Assembly: GCA_007134485.1 (NCBI GenBank)
Contig: SLKT01000140.1
Span: 1 to 32,705 of the forward strand
Direction: 5' to 3'
Source: Wenzhouxiangella sp.
GTDB lineage: Bacteria; Pseudomonadota; Gammaproteobacteria; Xanthomonadales; Wenzhouxiangellaceae
Length of the DNA stretch: 32,705 nucleotides
Shown here: piece by piece, positions 22,288 to 29,484 of the stretch
How the letters are laid out: each line of letters begins with the position of its first letter
Numbering within the stretch: position 1 is the first letter of the stretch
Program-made: the position numbers and the translations under genes
The notes under the pieces: generated by a model
Seen by the model: only the letters and a program-made list of their open reading frames with translations
What the model was told of the DNA's origin: nothing
Database searches by the model: none

Positions 22288-22702
22288 TGTCACCGCTCTC
22301 CTTGTCTTGACGATCAGACACGCTGCCGTCACCCTTCTCCAGTGCGTCTACCAGCGACCGCAATTCGCGCAGGTCGTCATCGCTGAGTGAGCGCGACTCG
22401 GCGAATGCCGCCACCAGCGGCGCCACTCGACCGCCGAACATGCGGGCGACAAAACTCGCGCTCTTGCCCTGCATGAATGCGGCGCGGTCAAGCACGGGTT
22501 GATAGGAGTAGCCGCCTTCGGTGGAATGACGGTTGATCATGCCCTTGTCGACCAGCCGGCTGATCAGGGTTCGGACTGTCTTGGGGCTCCAATCCTCGGA
22601 CCGGCACACCCGTTCGACGATTTCTCCGGAAGTCAGGGGTGCCGATTTCCAAAGGGCTTCCATGACCAATCGCTCGGCATCGGTAACGGGGATATCTTTC
22701 AT
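22280..22702 (-). CDS. BlaI/MecI/CopY-family repressor
   Basis: A 140-residue protein with the BlaI winged helix: L-V-M-E-A-L-W-K-S-A-P-L-T-S-G-E-I-V, W-S-P-K-T-V-R-T-L-I-S-R-L-V-D-K-G, then the wing Y-S-Y-Q-P-V-L. The C-terminal dimer helices follow (S-L-S-D-D-D-L-R-E-L-R-S-L-V-D-A-L-E). Family members bind TACA/TGTA palindromes and are inactivated by cleavage by an M56 peptidase. Both partners are present: the M56 gene overlaps by 8 bases and a TACAATTGTA site lies 52 bases before the start. The C-terminal tail is charged and longer than the minimal family length. Confidence 0.92.
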   Translation of the reverse strand: MKDIPVTDAERLVMEALWKSAPLTSGEIVERVCRSEDWSPKTVRTLISRLVDKGMINRHSTEGGYSYQPVLDRAAFMQGKSASFVARMFGGRVAPLVAAFAESRSLSDDDLRELRSLVDALEKGDGSVSDRQDKESGDND

Positions 22703-22750
22703 GATTTGGCTGTGATGATGAATGTTGGATTACGCTTGTGGTCCATCATA

Positions 22751-22766
22751 GACTACAATTGTAATC
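22751..22766. promoter_or_regulatory. BlaI-type operator
   Basis: GACTACAATTGTAATC is a 16-base palindrome with one mismatched pair, and its centre TACAATTGTA (22754-22763) matches the TACA-N2-TGTA box bound by BlaI/MecI repressors. It sits between the blaI-like gene and the divergent gene at 22917, so it could control both. Confidence 0.7.
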
Positions 22767-22916
22767 CAGGCAACCCCAATGACCAGCATGAGGGCGCATG
22801 AAGAGTCGAGTTGATCCTTCGAGTGGAATTCAAAGTCTGCGAATCAGTGGCATGAATGATTCTCGAATCTCGTTGTAGTCGCCACACGCAGCAGAAATTT
22901 CAGAGGAAATCCAACA

Positions 22917-23498
22917 ATGAAAATCCTGTCGTATGTAGTCGGAAGCGCAGCCCTGGCCCTGGCGCTCATGGTTTACGGAGGGGATGTGCACGCGGATTCG
23001 AAGGTGCAGATGGAGCTCGAAGAGGTGGTTCTGGTGGAGTGGCGTGAACTCGAAGACGCGACCCGCTACGAGTTTCACCACGGTGATGTCAAGCTGGGCA
23101 GGTCGCTTGGCGGTGCGCGCTACTTCTCCTCCGACGTGGAGGTCGACTGGGACGAGGTACGAGTCAAGGCCACGACGTTGCATGGCGATCCGGTGGGCAA
23201 AACCGAAGTCGTAGCCACCAGTAGCGATCAGCGCCTGGTTGTACGTTGGGACGAAGGTGAATTCGATACGCCCTTCCTTGGCGTGCATTCGGAAACCGAA
23301 ACCGGTGGTGTCAGTCGCATGGTGCAGGAGCTTCAGGAGCAGCCTCATGTCATCCCCTCCGAGGTCGATGAGGTGCGACGGGTGCTGTTCGGTGAGGCGG
23401 TTGATCGGCCTGACCGCAGGCTGCCTTTCGCCCCGTTCTCGTTCGAAAATGGAGAAGTGGAAAGCTTTGGCCCTTACGTGGACCTCGAATTGCCTTGA
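22917..23498 (+). CDS. Exported protein of unknown function, divergent from blaI
   Basis: A 193-residue protein with AGAGG before ATG 22917 and a signal peptide (Y-V-V-G-S-A-A-L-A-L-A-L-M-V-Y-G-G-D-V-H-A). The mature part is acidic and beta-rich in its first half (V-Q-M-E-L-E-E-V-V-L-V-E-W, Y-E-F-H-H-G-D-V-K-L-G). The second half is more helical (V-S-R-M-V-Q-E-L-Q-E-Q-P). There is no Cys and no motif I recognise. It shares an upstream region with the blaI-type operator, so it might respond to the same signal; that is an inference from position. Confidence 0.65.
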   Translation: MKILSYVVGSAALALALMVYGGDVHADSKVQMELEEVVLVEWRELEDATRYEFHHGDVKLGRSLGGARYFSSDVEVDWDEVRVKATTLHGDPVGKTEVVATSSDQRLVVRWDEGEFDTPFLGVHSETETGGVSRMVQELQEQPHVIPSEVDEVRRVLFGEAVDRPDRRLPFAPFSFENGEVESFGPYVDLELP

Positions 23499-23524
23499 GC
23501 TCATCGACGCGGCAATAGTGGCTC

Positions 23525-23562
23525 ACCCGGCGTGGCCGTTTTTAGTAGCGGCCACGCCGGGT
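23525..23562. terminator. Perfect 14-bp stem-loop after the exported protein gene
   Basis: ACCCGGCGTGGCCG (23525-23538) pairs fully with CGGCCACGCCGGGT (23549-23562) around a 10-base loop starting TTTTT. It lies 27 bases after the stop at 23498. The T run is in the loop rather than after the stem, so termination is inferred from position. Confidence 0.55.
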
Positions 23563-23715
23563 ATTCAAGAAAACCTCAAGATTGTCTGGCAGGGTTGCGA
23601 TTCTCCGCCCACCGGCAGTAGGATGGTGACGAGGACAACGTCAGGGTCGAAATTCGGGACTCGCGGGGAACCCTGCAGGGGTCCCTGACACCACCAATCC
23701 AAGAGGGACAATGTA

Positions 23716-25641
23716 ATGCCGATCAAGCAAGCAACTTGCAACTGGGCGGCGGTCGCCGGGTTTGCGATCGTATTTTTCATTTCAACTTCGGCGACGGCGA
23801 CGGATTATGAGCAACATGTCGACCCCGCCGGTGTGGCTCCGGGTATTACCGTCAGTGGCCAGACTCATCACCCGAGACTGCCCTCGGCATCAGTCGAGGT
23901 TGTGTTCGGCTCGGAGACAGTCACCGGCACTACAGACACGGATGGGAAGTATTCCATTGACATGAACTGCAATGAAAACGATGCGGTCGTGTTCGTTTAC
24001 GTACAGGGCAGCGGCGAGTTCTCCCATGTCAAGGCCAGCCGGGTAGTTGATTCCTGCGCCGAGCTGAATGCTGCTGCAGGTCCTTCAGAGACGTTCGAGG
24101 TCGGCACCGTTTCACCGGTCAGCACGGCCGCCTACGCCATTTTGCGCTGGTATGTGGATTCGGTGGCTTCGCTGGATTGGCCACCCGATGTCGACGACAT
24201 GCTGGCTCATCGCCACGTTGTGTCGGGGTTTTATGTCATGAACATAATGGGAGCTCTGCCATCGATGATTGCCGAGCACCTGCCGCTGCCCGACGGCATG
24301 GAGACGACCCTGGATTTGCTGCTTGATCGTCCCGCACTTGTCGAATATGCCGACGAACTGATTGACCAGGTTGATGAAACGGTTCTTGACAGTGCTCGCC
24401 AGGCCGTGTTTTGGGATGCCCGGATGAATTTCCGAACGGAGGTTCTTTCAGAGTTGTCTTCATTGAACTATTACTGTCCGCCCATTCAATTCAGTTGCAT
24501 CATGTCGTTCTGGGATGTTTCAGGTGTTGACTACTACGCCTTGGCCGGAGCGTCCGGCGGGCTGGCCGATGTCGAATTTCGTGAGTTGCTTGACATGGTG
24601 TTCTCGGATGGTTATGAGCTGCCGGAAGACAATCTGCGGGCATTGCGTATCAGAGGTGAAGATGGGCAGCCCCTGTCGGAAACTGTGAGTTTCGCTTTTG
24701 TTCCCGATGTGGGTCAGGTCGAGGCGATATTCACGGTTCAATATCAGGACCTGCGCGTTCTGGATGCGTCGGAAATCCTGCCGCTGGGCAGCGTGGTCGA
24801 GAAGACGACAACCACGTATCCGGGTGGCGAGTTGCCCGATGAGGAAAGTATCAGTGAATTTCCCGCCGTTCGCAATGTGGTACGCAGCGATGTTTCGCTC
24901 CCGTCCTGGTCGGGCCCTCAGGGTGGAGAAACCTGGCATATGCCCCTGTTTCTGGATCCGGCCGATGAAGTGGCGTCCGCCAGCAATTTTCGCTGGGATG
25001 GCCTGAGCTTTCAGATCGATGGTACTGGCCAGACAGCGTTGAGCGACTTGAGCTTCGACTGGAGCATGGTTGACGGGGCACTGGAGATCGATGGTCCGGA
25101 TATCGATACCCATCGTTACCGGCTTCTGGGTGGAGATCTCGATCGGCATCCACTTTTCAAGGTGACCTATCGGCCAGCAAGCGACGAGGTGCGTTCAGGA
25201 GTCTATTCCATGGTGCTTGACAATGATCCGCCGGCGTTTACGGATGAGACCGTTGTTGGCCGCTATTATGGCGGTTTCGGTAGCAAGGACGAATTGGCGT
25301 TGCTGCCTATGTCGGGATTTCCCATCGAACATCTCGTCTTCCATTTCGATGAAGGTGGCACAGGCTGGCGTGCCTTCATGACTGATCCCGAGCAACCTGA
25401 AAAGCCCGGTGAGGCGGAAGACTTCACCTGGTCCGTGGATGACAACGACCGCCTGGTGATTGAACGACCTCTGAATGAATTGTTCGACATGCATCGAGCC
25501 TGGTCACCCATGGCGCTGCATGGTCCGACCGGGCTGCTTTATGTCAATGAGGTAGGTCCGGTCTTCTCTGACGATCCCGGGTTCGAACTCCCGAACATCC
25601 CCGGGCGCTTGAACCTGTATCGCCAGATCGATCTGCCGTGA
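23716..25641 (+). CDS. Large exported protein with N-terminal Ig-like domain, unknown function
   Basis: A 641-residue protein. GAGGGA precedes ATG 23716. The signal peptide is W-A-A-V-A-G-F-A-I-V-F-F-I-S-T-S-A-T-A. Residues about 45-115 look like a carboxypeptidase-regulatory or Ig-like domain (I-T-V-S-G, V-E-V-V-F-G-S-E-T-V-T-G-T-T-D-T-D-G-K-Y-S-I). The next 150 residues are helical and acidic. The rest is beta-rich with repeated aromatic and Gly blocks (F-R-W-D-G-L-S-F-Q-I-D-G, V-V-G-R-Y-Y-G-G-F-G). Only a few Cys are present (C-P-P-I-Q-F-S-C). No enzyme motif is visible. A surface or secreted binding protein is a reasonable guess. Confidence 0.7.
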   Translation: MPIKQATCNWAAVAGFAIVFFISTSATATDYEQHVDPAGVAPGITVSGQTHHPRLPSASVEVVFGSETVTGTTDTDGKYSIDMNCNENDAVVFVYVQGSGEFSHVKASRVVDSCAELNAAAGPSETFEVGTVSPVSTAAYAILRWYVDSVASLDWPPDVDDMLAHRHVVSGFYVMNIMGALPSMIAEHLPLPDGMETTLDLLLDRPALVEYADELIDQVDETVLDSARQAVFWDARMNFRTEVLSELSSLNYYCPPIQFSCIMSFWDVSGVDYYALAGASGGLADVEFRELLDMVFSDGYELPEDNLRALRIRGEDGQPLSETVSFAFVPDVGQVEAIFTVQYQDLRVLDASEILPLGSVVEKTTTTYPGGELPDEESISEFPAVRNVVRSDVSLPSWSGPQGGETWHMPLFLDPADEVASASNFRWDGLSFQIDGTGQTALSDLSFDWSMVDGALEIDGPDIDTHRYRLLGGDLDRHPLFKVTYRPASDEVRSGVYSMVLDNDPPAFTDETVVGRYYGGFGSKDELALLPMSGFPIEHLVFHFDEGGTGWRAFMTDPEQPEKPGEAEDFTWSVDDNDRLVIERPLNELFDMHRAWSPMALHGPTGLLYVNEVGPVFSDDPGFELPNIPGRLNLYRQIDLP

Positions 25642-25654
25642 CCCGTCGGGGCAT

Positions 25655-25702
25655 TTCAGGTCAACGTGCCCCACAGTGCACCGTGGGGCACCCTGGCCTG
25701 AA
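25655..25702. terminator. Two-level stem-loop between convergent genes
   Basis: Inner stem GTGCCCCAC (25666-25674) with GTGGGGCAC (25683-25691), loop AGTGCACC; outer stem TTCAGG (25655-25660) with CCTGAA (25697-25702). It lies between the stop at 25641 and the minus-strand stop at 25711, so it can serve both genes. No T tract. Confidence 0.6.
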
Positions 25703-25710
25703 TGCTATGG

Positions 25711-26400
25711 TCAGTCGTCGGATTCGGGACTGCTATCTTCTTCGGTTTCGACGTCCCTGAGGCGTACTTGGCCACCGGCCAGGCCTTCGAACAGTTCGGT
25801 TTCGAATTCCACGATCTGGAAAAAGTCCCACTTGTCATCGTCGTAGAAGTCGCGTCCTGATCGGGTTTGACCACTGCGGTCAATGACCGTGAGCGCGCCG
25901 ATTGCGCCGGTGCGTGATCCGGTCGCACGACGCCGTTCCCGGTCCATGCGCCGGGCAGTGCGCGGGACGGCGACTTCATCACCGTATTCCGGTAAGAGTT
26001 CTTCCTCGAGAATGGTTTCGGCGCGGGCAATCTGTTCCTCGTCGAGTTCCGATTCCACATGGTCGACCATTTCCACCATCTGCGGATACTGCCTTTCTGC
26101 CGAAAGTCGGAACCAGGCCAGGGCGCGAGGCAGGTTCTGATCGAGCCCCTGACCGTGGTAGTACATCACCCCGATATTGTGTTGCGCCAGTTTTTCGGCC
26201 CATCTCGCGGCGCGTCGGAAGTTGCCAAGGGCACGGCCATAGTTTCCGGCACGATAGTCGCGCGTGCCCTCATTGAGGAAATCGCCACCCGGCGTATGCT
26301 CTGCATAATCCAGGCTGGAGGCGAGCGCAGAATTCGGAATTCCGCCCAGTCCTGCCACGAAGGCGAGCGCGCTGATGAATGTCACTAAGCGATATTTCAT
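25711..26400 (-). CDS. Exported Sel1/TPR-repeat protein
   Basis: A 229-residue protein starting at ATG 26400, with AGGGA about 9 bases before it. Signal: L-V-T-F-I-S-A-L-A-F-V-A-G-L-G-G-I-P-N-S-A-L-A. Residues about 40-110 are Sel1-type repeats: Y-R-A-G-N-Y-G-R-A-L-G-N-F-R-R-A-A, H-N-I-G-V-M-Y-Y-H-G-Q-G-L-D and R-A-L-A-W-F-R-L-S-A. An acidic helical linker and an Arg-rich stretch (R-R-M-D-R-E-R-R-R) follow, then an acidic tail E-E-D-S-S-P-E-S-D-D. Sel1 repeats mediate protein contacts in the periplasm or envelope. Partner unknown. It is convergent with the preceding large gene. Confidence 0.82.
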   Translation of the reverse strand: MKYRLVTFISALAFVAGLGGIPNSALASSLDYAEHTPGGDFLNEGTRDYRAGNYGRALGNFRRAARWAEKLAQHNIGVMYYHGQGLDQNLPRALAWFRLSAERQYPQMVEMVDHVESELDEEQIARAETILEEELLPEYGDEVAVPRTARRMDRERRRATGSRTGAIGALTVIDRSGQTRSGRDFYDDDKWDFFQIVEFETELFEGLAGGQVRLRDVETEEDSSPESDD

Positions 26401-26618
26401 TGTGCAAGTCCCTGATGATCGGTTCAACTAAAGTATTCCCCGGTTGGCCATGTCGTATCGCGTGCCGAAAGTCATTACACAACACCTGACTGATACGAAG
26501 CCTTCGCCGGTGGGTGTATCTGCTCAGGCTCAAGCAGGCATCAAGGTGAACATCATGTCGACACGACATGAGTACACTCGACCGATCAATATTTCCAATC
26601 AACCTGTAGAGAGTCCAG

Positions 26619-27551
26619 ATGCTTGTCAATTCACTGTTTCGAAATGTTCTGATCCTGATCGCCTTGAGCGGCGTTGCCTTTATTTCACCACAGGCGCTGG
26701 CCGATGATCAAGGAAGCCGCTGGTACGATCCGCGAAGCTGGTTTGACCAATCCGGACAGGAAACTGCCGCCCTTGCCGAGGTCGAAGCGGTTGATCACAA
26801 GGAAGCCATGGCAGATGTACAGCGAAACAATGGCCGAGATGAGATCCGTCTGAAGCGCATGATCAAGGTGGCGACACGCAAGCAGATGCTTGGCCAGCGA
26901 ATGCTTGCCGGCTATTGCCTTGGCGGTGCCGGCGAGCAAGAGATGGCCGAGCACATGCTCAAGCAGGCGGTGGAAGTTTTCGAAAGCCAGTCCGCGCAGA
27001 TCAAGGACAAACCCATCGAGCTGAAGCCGGAAGTGCAGGAGAAGCTGGCCAGCATCGATGCCATCTGGGCCTCCCTGAGCTCGGCAGCCAAGGGTGTCAA
27101 GGATGAGGCAACAGCAACTTCCCTGGTTGAACAGACCGACTTGCTGGTGGGTGAATCGGATCAGTTGGTCGAACGCATCGCCGCCAAGCTGGATCGGGAT
27201 GTCGGCGAATTACTATCCGAGAGTGGCAGACAGCGAATGCTTGGTCAGCGGGTGAGCGCCTTGGCGCTATGCAAGACAACTGGAGTGTCGGAGCTTCTGG
27301 TTGAAGGCAAGATCGAAGCCATCATGGCCGATCTTGAACAGAGTAACCGGGCACTGGCCAATCGAGTCGGCCCCAACGGCTACGTTCAGCGCGAGCTCGA
27401 TGCGGCCCACACCAACCTTGAAATACTCAAGGCCACGATCCAGGCCGAACAACTCGATTTCTACCAGTTGCTCGAGATCAGTGACTATTTCGTCGAGAAC
27501 ATGAGCCGGGCAGCACGCAAGATTGCCGATCCTGGCAAGTCCGAGGCCTGA
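26619..27551 (+). CDS. Exported protein with two PilJ/NarX-type sensing motifs
   Basis: A 310-residue protein. The signal peptide is N-V-L-I-L-I-A-L-S-G-V-A-F-I-S-P-Q-A-L-A. Two helical repeats each begin with the PilJ-type mark: R-K-Q-M-L-G-Q-R-M-L-A-G-Y-C-L (about 87-101) and R-Q-R-M-L-G-Q-R-V-S-A-L-A-L-C (about 206-220). Each has one Cys at the same place. In PilJ and NarX-like receptors this module (helical bundle) is the ligand-binding part of a membrane receptor. Here there is no membrane anchor after it and no signalling domain. It may be a stand-alone periplasmic binding protein working with a separate receptor. GAGAG precedes the ATG. Confidence 0.78.
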   Translation: MLVNSLFRNVLILIALSGVAFISPQALADDQGSRWYDPRSWFDQSGQETAALAEVEAVDHKEAMADVQRNNGRDEIRLKRMIKVATRKQMLGQRMLAGYCLGGAGEQEMAEHMLKQAVEVFESQSAQIKDKPIELKPEVQEKLASIDAIWASLSSAAKGVKDEATATSLVEQTDLLVGESDQLVERIAAKLDRDVGELLSESGRQRMLGQRVSALALCKTTGVSELLVEGKIEAIMADLEQSNRALANRVGPNGYVQRELDAAHTNLEILKATIQAEQLDFYQLLEISDYFVENMSRAARKIADPGKSEA

Positions 27552-27579
27552 GTATGGACCCATCGGCCCGGAAGAATGA

Positions 27580-28197
27580 TCAGGCCGCCTTCATCAGAAA
27601 ATGGATGAGCACCTTGCTGAGAATTTCGGCGGCGATCAGGCCACCGATGAAGCTGAAGACCACACGTTGGCCCTTGAGGTTGGTCACCAGCGCGTAGCCG
27701 TGGGCCATCAGCCAGATCATCCAGCCAATCATCACCAGCACAGGCAGGCTGATCAGTGTCAGCCACATGGCATCAAGCAGATACGCGCTTGATGCCATGA
27801 CCTTGCTGGGATCGTCCGGCATGGCGGCCATCATGCGCTGAGTATAGGTTTCTATTCGATTGGACAAACCCGGAATGGCCATGTAGACCACGGCGACCAG
27901 CATAGGCCAGCGGGCCAGCGCCTGCGTGCCGAACAGGTCGATGGCGCGAAAACGGGTCGAGCTGAGCCAGCGACCAAGAACATACAGAATGCCCCCCAGA
28001 CACAGCCAGTTGATCAGGCCTTGTGCCATGAGCACCCAGACGGGCACACTTGGACCGAAATGCAGATCGATCACGCCGTCGGTGTGAAGCCCGGACGCGG
28101 TCGCCAGAATTGCCGTCAGTGCCAGTATGGCCAGGCCGAGCCCGAGTGCCAGACCGCCGGCAATTCGATCAAAGGGTCGAAACAGCCAGGTTTTCAT
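27580..28197 (-). CDS. Five-helix membrane protein, Yip1-like
   Basis: A 205-residue membrane protein. Helices lie at about 14-34, 52-75, 93-111, 142-168 and 178-200. After an N-terminal R-P-F-D-R-I there is a periplasmic loop (L-H-T-D-G-V-I-D-L-H-F-G-P). The layout resembles the Yip1 superfamily of bacterial membrane proteins, for which no clear activity is known. Its ATG overlaps the TGA of the DUF2089 gene as ATGA, a sign of translational coupling, so the two products likely act in one process. Confidence 0.7.
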   Translation of the reverse strand: MKTWLFRPFDRIAGGLALGLGLAILALTAILATASGLHTDGVIDLHFGPSVPVWVLMAQGLINWLCLGGILYVLGRWLSSTRFRAIDLFGTQALARWPMLVAVVYMAIPGLSNRIETYTQRMMAAMPDDPSKVMASSAYLLDAMWLTLISLPVLVMIGWMIWLMAHGYALVTNLKGQRVVFSFIGGLIAAEILSKVLIHFLMKAA

Positions 28198-28469
28198 GGG
28201 CTGGGCTCCTCCTGATGGAGCTGATCAATGATATGGTCTAGTCGATTGCGTACCGTTGGGTAACTCACCCCGAGGCGAGTGGCCATGGCCTTCAGGCTGC
28301 CGGAGTCGATCATGAATGCCTCGACAAACGCCTGGTCCTCCGGTGACAGGCGCAACAGCAAAGGTGAGCGGTACTGGCCCGTGACTCGAGTCTGACACGC
28401 AGTACAGGTCAGCTCGGTGACGGCCAGTTCGCCATCGCAGGAGGGACATTGGGTGGGTGTTCGCTTCAT
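28194..28469 (-). CDS. DUF2089 zinc-ribbon/HTH protein
   Basis: A 91-residue protein. The N-terminal zinc ribbon has C-P-S-C (residues 8-11) and C-T-A-C (22-25). It is followed by L-S-P-E-D-Q-A-F-V-E-A-F and the helix-turn-helix S-L-K-A-M-A-T-R-L-G-V-S-Y-P-T-V-R-N-R-L-D. This is the DUF2089 arrangement of a small DNA-binding regulator. ATG 28469 is chosen because the zinc ribbon begins right after it; the frame to 28505 adds an AT-rich, unlikely extension. It overlaps the membrane protein gene by four bases and is divergent from the hydrolase gene at 28561, whose promoter it may bind. Confidence 0.85.
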   Translation of the reverse strand: MKRTPTQCPSCDGELAVTELTCTACQTRVTGQYRSPLLLRLSPEDQAFVEAFMIDSGSLKAMATRLGVSYPTVRNRLDHIIDQLHQEEPSP

Positions 28470-28560
28470 TGAAATAATGTTAATTGAAAAGTGAAATATA
28501 TTCAAATCATTATCGATTTATGAGAGTATATACGTCATATAATTGATCTGGAGAACGTGC
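28470..28560. promoter_or_regulatory. AT-rich divergent promoter region
   Basis: This 91-base gap is far more AT-rich than its surroundings and separates divergent genes. On the plus strand TATAAT stands at 28538-28543, close to the ATG at 28561, and GGAG at 28550-28553. An upstream TATATA (28528-28533) is an alternative. TATAT/ATATA inverted arms surround 28527-28541. Confidence 0.5.
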
Positions 28561-29472
28561 ATGAAGTATCTGAGTCTGATTGGTCTCGTGTTGGCCGGGT
28601 CCGTGCTGGCTGGCGAGGGTGCGGTCGAGCTGGACCGCGAGGATGTCGTGGTGCATGGCACGTTGCTCAAGCCGGATGCGGCCGAAACACTGGTGATTCT
28701 GCACGCCGGGAGTGGACCGACCGACCGCGACGGTAACCAGACCGGCATGATCAACAACAGTCTGCGCCTGCTGGCCGAGGCCATTGCCGATCAGGGAATC
28801 GCGGTCTTGCGCTATGACAAGCGCGGGATTGGCGCCAGTCGATCGGATCAACCCGAAAGCGATCTTCGTCCCAGCCATTATGTGAATGATCTGGTGGCCT
28901 GGGTCGAGTGGGGACGGGACCGGGGTTTCGAGCACATTCACCTGATCGGTCACAGTGAAGGCGCCTTGTTCGCCAAGGCGGCAGCCCATGAGGTGCCGGT
29001 CGACAGCGTGATATCCATTGCCGGAGCCGGACGGTCCGCGGGTGTCTTGCTGCGCGAACAGACCGAGGGCCGCCTGCCGGGTGAGTTGGGCGAGCAGTTC
29101 GAGGAGATCCTGACGGCGCTGGAGGCCGGCCGGCAGGCCGACGAGGTTCCCACCGTCCTGCAATCGATCTTCAGATCATCGGTTCAGCCCTACATGATCG
29201 AGTGGCTGGCCATGGAGCCGGCAGAGCTGGCGGCCGGTCTGGATGTGCCATTGCTGGTCATCGGCGGCAGCACCGATCTGCAGGTCGGGCAAGCTGATTT
29301 CGACGCGCTGGCCGCACATGCCCGGGATTCGGCCTGGATCGAAGGCATGAATCATGTACTCAAGCCTGCCGAGGGTCCGATCGAGGAGCAGATTACCATT
29401 TACAACAATCCCGATCTGCCACTGCATGAAGCACTGACGCCGACACTGGCCGAATGGCTTGATTCGCAATAA
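28561..29472 (+). CDS. Exported alpha/beta hydrolase
   Basis: A 303-residue protein starting at ATG 28561, with GGAG 7 bases before it. Signal: Y-L-S-L-I-G-L-V-L-A-G-S-V-L-A-G. The alpha/beta hydrolase core has V-I-L-H-A-G-S-G-P-T-D-R-D-G, L-R-Y-D-K-R-G-I-G-A-S and the nucleophile elbow G-H-S-E-G (Ser132). The likely Asp is in G-G-S-T-D-L-Q-V and the His in G-M-N-H-V-L-K. It is related in layout to the hydrolase at 13440-14477 but differs at the elbow (G-L-S-Q-G). Substrate unknown; an ester or peptide in the periplasm is likely. Its gene is divergent from the DUF2089 regulator. Confidence 0.87.
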   Translation: MKYLSLIGLVLAGSVLAGEGAVELDREDVVVHGTLLKPDAAETLVILHAGSGPTDRDGNQTGMINNSLRLLAEAIADQGIAVLRYDKRGIGASRSDQPESDLRPSHYVNDLVAWVEWGRDRGFEHIHLIGHSEGALFAKAAAHEVPVDSVISIAGAGRSAGVLLREQTEGRLPGELGEQFEEILTALEAGRQADEVPTVLQSIFRSSVQPYMIEWLAMEPAELAAGLDVPLLVIGGSTDLQVGQADFDALAAHARDSAWIEGMNHVLKPAEGPIEEQITIYNNPDLPLHEALTPTLAEWLDSQ

Positions 29473-29484
29473 TGCGATATTGAC

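Noticed and set aside
22830-23504. Minus-strand frame of 224 codons over the exported protein at 22917
   Set aside because: The plus-strand gene has an SD and signal peptide; the minus frame has neither and is a shadow.
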